A stretch of 64,000 bases of DNA from Apoda limacodes (lineage: Eukaryota; Arthropoda; Insecta; Lepidoptera; Limacodidae), in NCBI GenBank assembly GCA_946406115.1, contig OX291552.1, positions 682,001-746,000 of the forward strand, in the 5' to 3' direction. The position numbers and the translations under genes are program-made. Below the pieces are notes generated by a model. The model was given only the letters and a program-made list of their open reading frames with translations, was not told the origin of the DNA and did no database searches. Positions 9,665 through 20,112 of the stretch are shown here, in pieces (positions within the stretch are counted from its first letter, which is position 1; each line of letters opens with the position of its first letter).

Positions 9665-9740
9665 TAAACAGAAGTAAATTGAAACCAAACTACCTAGTAC
9701 ACATAAACGTATTAGATTGGTTTCAATTTACGTCTGTTTA
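9665..9740. repeat. 76-bp hairpin (24-bp arms, one mismatch)
   Basis: The arm 9665-9688 (TAAACAGAAGTAAATTGAAA...) is complementary to 9717-9740 (TTGGTTTCAATTTACGTCTG...) at 23 of 24 positions, with a 28-nt loop. It lies between the ATPase remnant and the plus-strand ORF at 9985. It could be a tiny MITE, a terminator-like fold or a small-RNA precursor. Sequence alone does not decide. Confidence 0.6.
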
Positions 9741-9984
9741 TTGTGAATTGTTTTAATTCTGCATTAACTTTCAAGATTAATAGTTGTTTAATTCTACTCT
9801 TGTAACTTCGAATATTAGTAACTGGTTAGTAATAACACTAAAAATATTGTAATTTTTATTTGATTATTTAAAATAATTTTGAAGTAGTGAGTTTATTGTT
9901 TAAAGAAATAAATATTATTTTACTTTTTAACTATATTATAGCTGCGTCTAATTTAATTTGACATTTATTTTTTTGTTTTAGATC

Positions 9985-10386
9985 ATGCAGGCTCGCGAAT
10001 TTGACATCTATAATGTTAGCCAGGATTTTAAAGTTGAAACTGATGCTCAAAATGTGAACGCCTGGCTCGAAAAAGTTGAAAAACGGAGATTAGACATGGT
10101 CAAAGCTACTATGGAAAAAGAAAAAAGAAAACCATTAAAGAAGAGGAAAGGAAACGATGAATCAAGTTCATTTATTTATGAAATTGGTGATAAAAGAAAG
10201 GGAAGATATATTTTCAAAATTGACATTGAAGCCATCGGCGAAAACGATAGAGATCGAGCTGCAAGTGCCCAGTATGCAGTGATGGACCCATGCGACGAAA
10301 TATTAGATAAGACAAAAAAAATATTCAAAAAATTTCTAAAAAAATTTGCAATACTCAATGTTAATTCGTATCTTTTAATAAAATAA
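9985..10386 (+). CDS. Plus-strand ORF of unknown origin inside the Polinton, with a splice-acceptor-like start
   Basis: A 133-residue frame rich in Lys, Asp and Glu (KRRLDMVKATMEKEKRKPLK, KIDIEAIGENDRDRAASAQY). TTTTTTTGTTTTAG, a good 3' splice site, ends immediately before ATCATG at the start, so this may be a last exon and not a whole gene. AATAAA overlaps the stop region at about 10376-10386, a plausible poly(A) signal. It faces opposite to all recognised Polinton genes and sits between the ATPase and polymerase. I do not recognise the family. It could be a captured host exon, an element-specific gene, or chance. Confidence 0.45.
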   Translation: MQAREFDIYNVSQDFKVETDAQNVNAWLEKVEKRRLDMVKATMEKEKRKPLKKRKGNDESSSFIYEIGDKRKGRYIFKIDIEAIGENDRDRAASAQYAVMDPCDEILDKTKKIFKKFLKKFAILNVNSYLLIK

Positions 10387-10389
10387 ATT

Positions 10390-10865
10390 ATATAAGATAT
10401 TTTTGTTCTTTTTCTATTTGTTATTCCCCTTTACGTTTTAATATAGAAGTTATTTACAGTTTTTGAAACCAATAACTGGTTGAATTTATAAAGTATAACC
10501 CTAAGACATAGAGAGTGGACAGTGCATTTCCTAACCAGCTGTAAAACGGGCTTACAAGTGTGACAGAGACGAAGATTAATTTGCAATGTGTTCTGTTCTG
10601 ACCAATTGTTTTTTTTTTCTTTGTAAAAAGCGAAATAGGATCGTAGATTACCTTTATCTCTGCCTAAAGAGTGGTGGTCATGTTTAGGGCGTGATTTTTT
10701 AGCTGTTACGATTGCAATTGCTTTCGTGCTGTCTCTTACTATTTTGTCGAAAAATCTATTTGCTATCCTGATGTCAGTTGCGAAATTTGCGAGAAATTGC
10801 AAGCTACAATAACAAGCCCTTAGGAAGCTAATTGCACACTGTAAGCATACCATAATGGTCAATTG
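10390..10865. other. No gene supported
   Basis: A minus-strand open frame spans 10431-10886 but has no domain pattern and low-complexity ends; I do not call it a gene. Confidence 0.4.
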
Positions 10866-10869
10866 GTTC

Positions 10870-11060
10870 TGACGTCTTCCTATCATTCAAAGGGCAGGAG
10901 TCCAAATCCGACATTTACCTTAGAGTGTTTTACAATGCTCAAGTAGATTACCCCATCGGCTTATCGGTGAAGAAAAGCATCGTATATATTAATAAAAATT
11001 CTAGGACTTATGTAAGGTCCATCAATCAGCACTGGGCCACGCATGGTAGCCTATGACCCA
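10870..11060 (+). repeat. Degenerate lepidopteran tRNA-derived SINE
   Basis: A box-B-like GGAGTCCAAATCC is followed by CATCGT and then GTCCATCAATCAGCACTGGG and GGTAGCCTATGACCC. These are decayed forms of motifs found in lepidopteran SINEs (compare the better copy at 41330-41530). It lies in the insert between polymerase and ATPase remnants, so it arrived after or during decay of the Polinton. Confidence 0.45.
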
Positions 11061-11294
11061 GATAACACTCGTACCAACAGTTTTATAAATTTGAGGGAAA
11101 TAAAATTAAACCACATGATTTTTTGTCGACATATAGGTAAATAATTTTATTATTTATCAATAACATATAAATATTCATAACAAATAAGTACAAAACATAA
11201 AAATAAAGTAATCCTAAGCATGCCTATTTAAAGTTAGTTTTTTTTTTATATAAAATCAGTTTTAAAAGAATTAAATAGTAAGCACAAAGAAAAA

Positions 11295-14200
11295 TTAAAA
11301 CATTGTAGAATAATGACCCCATGGTAAAGTTGAAAAGCTGTCTTTTTTCAATTGTCTTTTATCATCGCTTGCATTTAACACTAGTTTATTAAGTTTCTGA
11401 GTATATACTCTATGATTTTTAGATTTTATTATATACATTGAATCTCTGAAACTTTCATTACATAATAAAGCATTTTTAAATTTATTGACATCTAATTTGT
11501 TAATAACACATTTTTTAACACCTTTGACTTTCTTAATCAAAGACCTCTCTGAGTGTATACAATACAATTTAGCACGCAAACCCATAAATTCTAATATAAT
11601 CTCTCCCCCCATTTCATCCTTGAAATAACCAGGAATTTGTTTATTAAGTTGCGGCAAGTTATATTTATTATGTAGCTCAAAATTACTAGTATCAAAATAT
11701 TGTCCATACTTATTTAAATCTTCATAGAAATTTTCAGTTTGTAACAAGTACAGAAGGCTGTCTGTATCTGTGTAACACAGCTGTAAATTTTCACTATAAA
11801 TCCGTTTCATGATGGAATAATGAAATGTATATAAGTGAGTTTTTGGAAGTTCCAGAATAGTAAAACCTATGTATATAGGCTTGACCAAAACAACTTTTGT
11901 TTGCTCTAACTGAACAACTATTACGTTTTCAGAGATAAAAGATAAATTTTTGAAATTAGGAGCACTTATATATTTTTCAGCGCCGAAGAATTTATTTGTT
12001 TTATTGTAATTGTCACTCCACACATTAGCAAGCTTTACATCTACCTGATTTCTTCTGTTTTCTATTTTCTTTCCAAATACAGAGTTATTTTGTTTTTTAC
12101 AGAAATGTACCACAGGCTTTTTGTCTGAGACTGGTATTTAAAGAAATTTATGGTGCTAAAAATGCCTCCTGATCAAAAGAAAGTATTCTGTAAGTTTTTA
12201 GCAATATTAAGCCATTTTTTAAACATTTTTGTAAGTGAATGTAATGTATAATAAATTTATGTTTGTCATATAAATAAGCAACCAACTTTTTTTTTACCCA
12301 ATGGTATTGGCACTTCTAATTGCTCTGCAGCATATTGTAAATCAGAGTGCGAGTCGTGAATATCTGATGGATAGTGTAAATCAACTTCAAGAATGTAACC
12401 TTTTTCACTATCTAAAGAGATCTTTTGAAAATCAAAGTTTTGTAAGTATTTGACTTTGAAATTTCTCGTAGGCAGTTTTAATATCATAGCATATACATAC
12501 AAATTTACATAATCTAAATCTGCTAAAAATGTTGTAGGAGATCGTAATCAGGCAGATATTTATTATTTGCTTTCGCATAGCGTAAAGAGCATTGAGCCAA
12601 GCCGCCGCGTATACCTTGTTCTAACATTTGATACATCTCAAGGTCAGATATTAAATCTAGCTGTATGTTAGTAAGCATGGCATCCCAGCTCAATGATGGT
12701 GATGAAACATAAAAACAAGGGTCAAGATTGTAAAAATTTAGACTCATAGACCTAAATTTTTCGAACACATCAGCTAATATTAGTACATGTACATTTAAAA
12801 TAAAAATCGGTATATTCGCCTAAATTTTTAAAACCAAATGTCTCCCACGATTGAAAAAACAGTTTTTGTCGGGCAATTTTGTCTCTGCATATCTTTCCCA
12901 AGAGTTCATATAATCATAACCTTTTCTTCTGACCAAATCAAATAACTTCTGATCAACAAAAAATGACCTTAAATTCTCAAAGTTATTTAAATCGAGTGTG
13001 CGAGCTAAATTTTCTAAGCTGGAGCTCAAAAAATTAAAAGAATCAATAAATTTCAATTGTACGCTATTTGTGACATCTACTGGTATGAATTTGCTAAAGG
13101 ATATATACTTTTCCTTACTTTTATGTATGAGACTTATTCGACCACATATCTTTGAAAGTTCTTCTATAAACAAATGGCTGTCATAGCCTGAAAGATTATG
13201 AAATATTATAGGTACAAAGTTGCATTCTTTACAATTCAAGTTGCAAATATTATGAGCAGGTTCTCTAAACAATTATCAGGATTTGTCAATATTGATCAAG
13301 AATTATCTGCTCGTTTAAAGCAAAAGGTTTTTTACAAATATGACAGTGAGTCGCATTTTCTTCACTCGTTTGCTCTTTTTTTGTTAAAGGTAATATATCT
13401 CTTTGTACAGATAAAATTTCAAACAATCTCAATATGTCATTACAAATCGTTTCTACAAATTTCTGAGAAGCGTTTGGGCCGCGATAAGATACATAATCAT
13501 TTAAGCTAGGATCAGTTTTACAATAAATATAACATCTAAAACAAGTAGCTTCATGAATTTGTCCTGTCTCTACATGTTGAGACTTACTCTTATCAGAGTA
13601 GTCTTTAAGTAAACTTTCAAAGTCACCATAGATTACTATAGGTATTCTTTGAGTTCTTTCAAAATTGGAAAAATAAAGCTTAGAGCCTTCCTCAGGCAGC
13701 ACAGTTTGCATTCTAGCACACTTATGTTTTAATAATTGATTCTCGGTGCTAAAATACATAAAACACTCTTCATACAAGTGAATTTTAGATTTATGTTCTG
13801 TAAGTTCCTTATGGAAAAGTTTTCGATATTTTTAATCAAACAAAAATGATTTTTATGCAAAAATAATAAATTGACATGTTCATGTTTCCGCTTAAGTGTT
13901 TTGTACAAAGTTCCAGTCATTTTATTTTTTTCATCTAAACCGTAAATGTTAACACATACGGTGGGATTACTTTTTTCAAAACATTTTATATCATTGAAGT
14001 TTGGGGGAAATTTCATGATAGAAATTTTAAAAAATTCAGAGAAATGAGGATATGAAGTTATCCTGTTTGGATTTGGTTTTGCAGGATAAATATGTGCAAT
14101 CATATACCAAAGAAAACAAAATTCATCTTTGTTTCGAATATTTATACAAGATTTAGAGTTTTGAATTCGCTTTGGGAAAGGTATGTATGATCCAGCTTTC

Positions 14201-14693
14201 AGAGGACTAAATTTAGCAATATTAATTTCCAAGTGACTTATTGACTCCATCGTCCAGCCTGATTCACCTTGTTCAATTTCTGTACATTTACATGACAGAA
14301 GATTCGATAGTTCATAATAAAACTCGGATATATTAGTGTTTTGAAATACTGTAGTATACTTTGTATTAAAAGATTTCAAAGATGGAGAATCATTTTTGGG
14401 TAATTTATATGTGATAAAGAGTTCCAAGTTTACTTTTATCGATCCATGTCTATTTAATATTTTTTTAACGAGGTTAGAAACAGTTTGCGAAACCTCTAAC
14501 AAGAATTCTTCTGGCAAAAAATACTGCGTCAGAGGATCGATTTTATAACTAATTATTCGATTTTTAAATGCATTAGCAATTATCTGCACATTTTGAAACT
14601 CAGTTTGTAACAGGCAATTTGATTTATGAATACTACTTTTTTATGAGTTGATAATCGAGAAACATGAACTTGACATTTATTACAAAAAGCCAT
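11295..14693 (-). pseudogene. Broken protein-primed DNA polymerase B of the Polinton
   Basis: Starts MAFCNKCQVHVSRLSTH (zinc-type motif) at 14693 and ends LPWGHYSTMF at 11295. In order: N-terminal region (14589-13729) with FLWYMIAHIYP and HVNLLFL; exonuclease I IPIVIYGDFESLL and a CHICKKPF zinc motif (13777-13286); exonuclease II FHNLSGYDSHLF and a YDYM motif (13272-12820); SLSWDAML and IRGGLAQCSLRYAKANNKY (12768-12523); LPTRNF and LEVDLHYP (12502-12266); motif B NSVFGK and motif C YTDTDS (12113-11295). These pieces use different frames, so there are several frameshifts plus stops. Family polymerases replicate linear DNA from a protein primer. Confidence 0.9.
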
Positions 14694-14699
14694 TTTGTA

Positions 14700-14859
14700 A
14701 AATGTATTAACGAGGTATGCAATTGCTAAGTTTTAAAGAGCTCACCATATAAAAAAGTAAATCAGATTCTATATACTATATTGTACACAAAGCCAATTTA
14801 AAAAAATAGGTTTAAGAATAAGTTAAATTGGAGACGAACCAATTTGAATTGGTCCTTAC
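14700..14859. other. Probable right boundary zone of the Polinton
   Basis: AT-rich DNA between the polymerase start and a spliced-looking exon. The element's right end should fall here, but no inverted repeat matching the left side was seen. Confidence 0.35.
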
Positions 14860-15115
14860 ATTCGGCCACGAGCTTGGTGACAGTACGCCAGACAGCAGTG
14901 TCTGTGTCCACTCCACATTTGCACTGAACTAGAGCGTACTTTACCCGATCTCGGTCGCACACCTGTAGCGTCTCGATGTCGCGAGTCTTGTATACGCGCA
15001 ACTCCATATAATAATCACCGCGGCGCTCAGGATCCGCCCGGTACGCGTTACCGTTCGCCATGCGTAGAGTAAAAAAATTTTTCAAAGCTGACGCTCTCAC
15101 TGGTTCAGCTTCCTC
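14860..15115 (-). CDS. Possible internal exon of an unrecognised host gene
   Basis: TTATTACAG (3' splice site) precedes GAGGAAGCT at 15115, and the open frame runs 85 codons to a GTAAGG 5' splice site (exon end 14860, phase 1). The codons are GC-richer than the surroundings. The peptide includes KNFFTLRMANGNAYRAD, DYYMELRVYKT and WRTVTKLVAE. I do not recognise the protein. It is on the same strand as the putative exon at 15785-15964, which lies upstream in gene orientation, but that exon seems to carry a stop codon, so the two may not join. Confidence 0.45.
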
Positions 15116-15119
15116 CTGT

Positions 15120-15780
15120 AATAAAAACCATAAATATGTTACGTACATACATATATACGCCATATATGCATTTTATATGCACTTAGGCTGGTAACTAGAC
15201 TGTGGAAAAAAATCACTATCAATATTTACCCGCAGGATTCGAACCCTCGATCATATCTGACACTTATTTATAATTAAAAAGGGTATAGTGAAGCGCAAAA
15301 CAATCAAAACCTTTAGGCTTTGTGTCTGCCTTAGGTATGTCAGGCAAGTAAGTAAAAAAATCACCTCGTATTTGTCTGTACACGTCCGTGCTAGATAAGT
15401 TCAATCATTAACGAGGATTATCTCGCATGTTAACTAGTTCACTAGTATGATCAGTAAAAAAAGAAAGAAAACAACAAGTATCCCAATATTATAGGATATA
15501 AATATAATCGTATGTTTTTTTCGTATCGTTTTTTTTTATAGTAATGTCACATATAGTATAAAATAATTTAAAATACGAATTTTAAAAATATAACCAGCGT
15601 TATTTTTTAGTCTTTTAATTTATTTTATTATACAATAGTTAATTGATTTCTTATTTTATTGTTAGGGTTAGGGAAATTCGTAAACCACTTCACAAGTTTA
15701 ACTTAATTATTTTCAATTTATCAGGATAGTTTAAAATACAAATCATAATTATACTTACATAATATACAAAGAAAAGATTA
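15120..15780. other. Intronic or intergenic DNA with a tRNA-SINE-like scrap
   Basis: About 15230-15262 contains CGCAGGATTCGAACCCTCGA, a box B sequence in reverse orientation, probably a SINE fragment. The rest is AT-rich and unremarkable. Confidence 0.35.
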
Positions 15781-15784
15781 TAAT

Positions 15785-15964
15785 TCACCAGTCTTCTTTT
15801 GAATCTGAACCCACGTTCAACTGCGGGCTATCAAACGTCGTCCCTGGTGTCTTCTTAGCTTTGACTGCAGCTGTAGGTGGTTTTTTCCTTTGACTATTTT
15901 TTTCTTTGTAGACGCTGCTGGTTGCGCCACTTCCTCGAAATCAGCGTCAAACGGATTGACAGAC
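15785..15964 (-). CDS. Possible C-terminal exon with a frame break at an A7 run
   Basis: TTCTTTTTCAG (3' splice site) precedes the exon at 15964. The first frame reads SVNPFDADFEEVAQPAAST then KKKIVKGKN and stops at RLIARS. A second frame after the AAAAAAA run reads RKKPPTAAVKAKKTPG and ends GSDSKEDW at TGA 15785-15787, which looks like a natural acidic C-terminus. A one-base slip in the homopolymer would explain the split. The protein is not recognised; lysine/proline-rich tails of this kind occur in chromatin proteins. Confidence 0.4.
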
Positions 15965-15969
15965 CTGAA

Positions 15970-16525
15970 AAAGAATGAATTATTAAAGGTCTGATGAATA
16001 ATGAATTATTAATCTTAGTAGCCGATTTCATCCACATACCTGGGCAGGACATTACTTCAGTTTTCAAAAATTTTGAAAATAGAGGACAGTTATAGGACAA
16101 AATATGTAAAATCTTTAATTAAAATTAAAAAACTATAACACTTACATACTTAAGTTTGTTTAAAATAGTTGACACTGAATAGGAAAAGTACAGACAACCA
16201 GCTTCGATAATAGCATTAGTAAAAGTGACAAAAATATTAATAATCAAAATTCATAAAGCTGCATGCACATGATGTAAACACAAAGCTTATTTTTTATTCA
16301 ACAAAACTATAACCATTAATCTCTAATATGCACACGGTCTAAGGAAACTATGCTTGGTCAGTATTTTTACTAAATTTGGTTGTATGTTTTGAATTCGATA
16401 CAAGATTCTAAAAAGGAAAGGGTTTTGTACTTGCATTGATTGGTAACTAAACAGGAAGGGATGAAGCTAAGTTGGTATTTAAAATAAAAAATTAAAATTA
16501 AAAAGTTATGGTTAAACAATGCAGG
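15970..16525. other. No gene seen
   Basis: AT-rich DNA, probably intron or intergenic for the gene whose exons lie at 15785-15964 and 14860-15115. Confidence 0.4.
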
Positions 16526-16529
16526 TTCA

Positions 16530-16800
16530 TTTTTTACCGACCTCAAAACGGAGGAGGTTTTATGTTCCTTGGGTATATTTTTATGTATGTCCACCGATTT
16601 CTCCGTCAATTGTGGATCGATTCAAAAAAATATTTTTTTATTCAAAGAGTGTACTTTCGAGATGGTTCCATTTTTATTTTTCAAATAGCAATATTAAATT
16701 GAAAAGCGAATTCAATACTAAATTGATACCCAAATGTTTAATACGATTAGTAAATCCGAAAGAAAAAAAAATACATCATTTATATAAAAAAAACTGTTGA
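16530..16800 (+). repeat. Fragment of a common lepidopteran repeat (CCGACCTCAAAA...GGAGG type)
   Basis: TTACCGACCTCAAAACGGAG followed by TATGTATGTCCACCGATTTC is a frequent repeat motif in moth and butterfly DNA. The remainder is AT-rich. A related piece lies at 54460-54635. The overlapping open frames have no coding support. Confidence 0.5.
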
Positions 16801-16804
16801 TAGT

Positions 16805-17495
16805 GTTGCAGATATGGTCGGGATTGCACCATGACCTTTAGGAGCTCAAGACCATTACCTAATCGAATACACTACAGAGTGTTAGTTTTAAAGCTTGAAT
16901 CTAATGTATCTGGTTATATTGTTTGAAAACAATATAACGCGTAACCGTGGCGCTACCTATCATTTTCTTTGTAAACTAATAACACGTATCATGAAGTGAC
17001 ATTCGATTTGATTCTTTTTAACTCTTTATAAATTCCTTAGATGGCAGTTTTATAGACTACATTTTTTTAAATTAATTTTTTGCAAAAAAAACCGGAGGCT
17101 TTTGTTTTAGTTTAAAAACATGAAATTCTGAAGAGTATTCAAATAAGCTTATAATAAATGGAAATAGTATATTATTTTTGTGTCGGGTTTTAGAGATATT
17201 CATAAAACATGTAAATCATCAAAACGAAGTTTTTTTAATTGATAGCTATATAAGATTATGAGCATCGTTAAGGGGATGACTCGTGCTAGTGATTGACGCT
17301 TGACGAATGCCCAACGTCTTGTGTTATAATCTTAAGCACTTGTCGCCTGTGCTTATGTTGTCTTTGAACTCAAGTACGACTTGGGCAGTCCGAAAGTGTT
17401 TACTAGACTGACATAGCAGGAAATCTGAAATCTAAAACGAAAATCATGCACTCTGAAATGTGGTGTGCCGAACAAATATAATACAAAAAATACTA
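16805..17495. other. No gene seen
   Basis: Unique-looking AT-rich DNA. A tRNA-like stretch near 16815-16860 (reverse strand) does not fold into a tRNA by eye. Confidence 0.4.
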
Positions 17496-17497
17496 GT

Positions 17498-18082
17498 ACA
17501 ATCGAAGTTTTATTGGAGTTGCTTGAGTGTGTCCATGCTCTCTCAAAGTGTCTCTGCGGTGTTGGCGTGTGTGTCGGGTCGTTACGTTCCCTAAAACATG
17601 GTTGAGCGAAGCGATGGCTGATTCATGTGTCATACTCGTGAACGGGTGCCGCCTGTGGAGGCTGGTCTGCTCTTGCAAACTTCTTTGTATTCTTAGTATT
17701 TAGTCTTACTTTTTTGTTTTGTTTATTAATACTGTAAGACATTGATTATTTCTTAGTGATGAATACATAAATAAAGTCTTTTTTATATTAGATACTTTTT
17801 TATGTTGTGCTTGTGCTTTATATTTCATGTTTTTTTTATGTTTGTAATGGAAAGTGTCCTTTTATGATAGGGAGGGCATTTTCCAATATTTTAATTGGAC
17901 GCTGTAAGAGAAAGGGAGAAAAGAAATGCCCTTGCTGAGTTTCTTGTCGGTTCTTCTCAGTACAAGGTCTCCCGCCCTATAGACTTACGAACCGATGGCG
18001 TAGTGTCATTCATAAGTGCTCAATTATTGTAGCATAAACTGAATAAATTATATTGAATTTGAATTTGAATTTGAATTTGAAT
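17498..18082 (+). repeat. 575-bp interspersed element with TTGAATTTGAA tail, copy 1
   Basis: Begins ACAATCGAAGTTTTATTGG and ends GTGCTCAATTATTGTAGC...TGAATAAATTATATTGAATT with a (TTGAAT)n-like tail. A second copy at 30158-30728 matches along the whole length with roughly a dozen differences. The tail and the CTTCTCAG/ATTCATAAGTGCTC motifs point to the 3' region of a non-LTR element or a SINE-like derivative. No protein is encoded. Confidence 0.75.
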
Positions 18083-18181
18083 TAATAAAAAGTTAAAAAA
18101 ATTAGGCACACCACAAAGTAAGAGTTTTGCTAAAATTTTATTTAACAAGTTTCTTAACTAATTTATAAATATTTCACATAT

Positions 18182-18650
18182 CACATAGGTATCTTATGAC
18201 TAGGTGACATCAGCCCGAGGTACGGTGGTCCCTGTCGCACATAGGTATCTTATGACTAGGTAACATCAGCCCGAGGTACAGTAGTCCCTGTCGCACAAAG
18301 GTATCTTATGACTAGGTGACATCAGCCCGAGGTACGATGGTCCCTGTCGCACATAGGTATCTTATGACTAGGTAACATCAGCCCGAGGTACAGTAGTCCC
18401 TGTCGCACAAAGGTATCTTATGACTAGGTGACATCAGCCCGAGGTACGATGGTCCCTGTCGCACATAGGTATCTTATGACTAGGTGACATCAGCCCGAGG
18501 TACGGTGGTCCCTGTCGCACATAGGTATCTTATGACTCGGGAACATCAGCCCGAGGTACAGTCGTCCCTGTCACACATAGGTATCTTGTGACTAGGTGAC
18601 ATCAGCCCGAGGCATAGTGGTCCCTGTCGCACATCGGTATCTTGGCCCGG
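18182..18650. repeat. 56-bp minisatellite, eight units plus a partial
   Basis: Units start with CACATAGG/CACAAAGG at 18182, 18238, 18294, 18350, 18406, 18462, 18518, 18574 and a partial at 18630. Each contains TATCTTATGACTAGG, CATCAGCCCGAGG and GTCCCTGTC. Units 2 and 4 share GGTAAC and ACAGTAG variants, while units 3 and 5 share GGTGAC and ACGATGG, so a 112-bp dimer has itself been duplicated. Confidence 0.9.
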
Positions 18651-18774
18651 GCACTATATCTAATGAAAAAAATGTAATAAAAAATAGTTTTGCTTTTTCC
18701 ATATAAAACATCAATTTCATATGTAAGGACCTCGATAATATCGACCTAATATATATACAATAAATTTTACAGGC

Positions 18775-18960
18775 ACACTTGTGTCACAATATGCGATAAA
18801 AATGACCGTATTTTGTGTAATTTTTTTTTTCAAATTGACTTTGAAGTTTGATGTTTTTACAACATTAAGTGCCCGTAGACTTACTATTTGATATTAATTT
18901 CAACTTAATACCTTTACGTGTTCTTGAGCAAAAGGGTCTTGACAGACAGACAGACAAACT
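18775..18960 (-). repeat. Family A interspersed repeat, 5' fragment
   Basis: Read on the minus strand it runs TTTGTCTGTCTGT...CAAGACCC, then CGTAAAGGTATTAAGTTGAA, then ATACGGTCATTTTTATCG, matching the copies at 996 and 20160. The palindromic 3' end is missing. Confidence 0.65.
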
Positions 18961-18989
18961 TTCTTTTAAATGTGCTATTACTATAAATT

Positions 18990-19370
18990 AGCAAAATTCG
19001 GATTTTTCCTATATTTGTGACCTTATAGAAACAAAATAATGATTGTGCCCCGCCCCTCTACCCTCGCAGGGGTAAATGTTTCGATGTTTTCCGTCGAGCG
19101 TGGAAAGCAAAAACATTGTTTCCATCAACAAAAACAACAAAAATTTGTAGCGAACATTGTTTTGTGTATATTTTTTTGTGTATTGTTTAAGTATTGTTAA
19201 GACCCAGCTTACGGTGCACTGTACTCGTTACGTATGTTGCAACGTGTTGCTGAAAACTCTACTAAGATGGTACTAGTTTTAATTTCTTATATTAGAGCCG
19301 GTTTTGCGCAAAATAATTATATTCAATGTAAATACTTTTACATTGAGGATAATTATTTTCTGTATTAAGT
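18990..19370. other. No gene seen
   Basis: AT-rich with one GC patch (GCCCCGCCCCTCTACCC). Nothing supportable. Confidence 0.35.
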
Positions 19371-19373
19371 AGG

Positions 19374-19640
19374 TAACTAGGTAGGTACGTCGTACGGTCC
19401 CACAACTAACTAGGTAGGGACGCCGTACGGTCCCACTAGTAACTAGGTAGGTACGCCGTACGGTCCCACTAGTAACTAGGTAGGTACACCGTACGGTCCC
19501 ACAAGTAACTAGGTAGGGACTCCGTACGTTCCCACATTTAACCAGGTAGGTACGCCGTACGGTCCCACAAGTAACTAGGTAGGTACGCCATAAAGTCCCA
19601 CTAGTAACTAGGTAGGTATGCCATACGGTCCCACTAGTAA
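19374..19640. repeat. 33-bp minisatellite, eight units
   Basis: Units begin TAACTAGG at 19374, 19407, 19440, 19473, 19506, 19539, 19572 and 19605. The core contains GTACGCCGTACGGTCCCAC. Since 33 is a multiple of three, the minus strand stays open for 124 codons (19279-19653) with an 11-residue repeat (TSGTVRRTYLV). I treat that frame as a by-product of the array. Confidence 0.9.
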
Positions 19641-19644
19641 AGCA

Positions 19645-20110
19645 AAACACCACATTTCACAAATATACTTAAAACATTAAAGTTTAGAAATTACCTTCTA
19701 AAACACTCGCAGTCGCAGTCGCAGTCGCAGGAGACCACGCAACTGGAAACTTAAAATTGAACTGTTATAACGGAAACTATCAGAAATACAAAATGCAATT
19801 ATTTAAAGTGATATTTTTGACCGATCACGGCGAAGCAAAAAGAGACTTATGATTTTGACAGGTATCTATGGATATGTATAACTTCTACCGCTAGGTATTC
19901 CTACACTTCAATTTAGGAGAGGAGGCATACGATCACGGCTATTCTGTGATAATTACTTTTGAATATTTATTAAATAATATTAAGTGTATGTTTTTTATTT
20001 AATATACGATAAATACTGAATAGTTTGTAATTACATACAATTTCAGATAAGAATATTTTCTTATTTCAAACTTTTTAGAGTGTGATTTTTCAGAAGTCGG
20101 GTTTTAGTTG
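19645..20110. other. No gene seen; (CAGTCG)n scrap
   Basis: A short GTCGCAGTCGCAGTCGCAG run lies near 19707-19730. Otherwise AT-rich DNA. Confidence 0.35.
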
Positions 20111-20112
20111 TT

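Larger units (their letters stand above)
3316..14693 (-). mobile_element. Degenerate Polinton/Maverick (adintovirus-like) element
   Basis: A run of minus-strand genes from 14693 down to 3316 carries nearly the full Polinton set: DNA polymerase B with an N-terminal zinc motif, FtsK/HerA-type packaging ATPase, coiled-coil protein, retrovirus-like integrase with chromodomain, pX-like protein, adenain-type protease, penton and double-jelly-roll capsid protein. Almost every long gene is broken by stops, frameshifts or deletions, so this is a fossil copy. Limits given are those of the recognisable genes. Terminal inverted repeats and the 6-bp target duplication were not found. A 1.7-kb segment between the ATPase and polymerase holds unrelated DNA. 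Confidence 0.88.

Noticed and set aside
10431..10886. 151-codon minus-strand frame
   Set aside because: No recognisable domain, and it lies in a foreign insert next to a SINE; composition looks random.
14700..15170. Polinton terminal inverted repeat
   Set aside because: I compared this zone with 2.3-3.3 kb by eye and found no long match; computation is needed.
15232..15262. tRNA gene from GGTTCGAATCC-type box
   Set aside because: Only the B box is present; better explained as a SINE scrap.
16805..16870. tRNA gene
   Set aside because: A box-B-like word is present on the reverse strand but no cloverleaf can be drawn by eye.
18182..18650. CRISPR-like array
   Set aside because: Whole 56-bp units are repeated with no unique spacers, and the genome is eukaryotic.
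19279..19653. Repeat protein of 11-residue units
   Set aside because: Explained by a 33-bp minisatellite; reported only as a curiosity.
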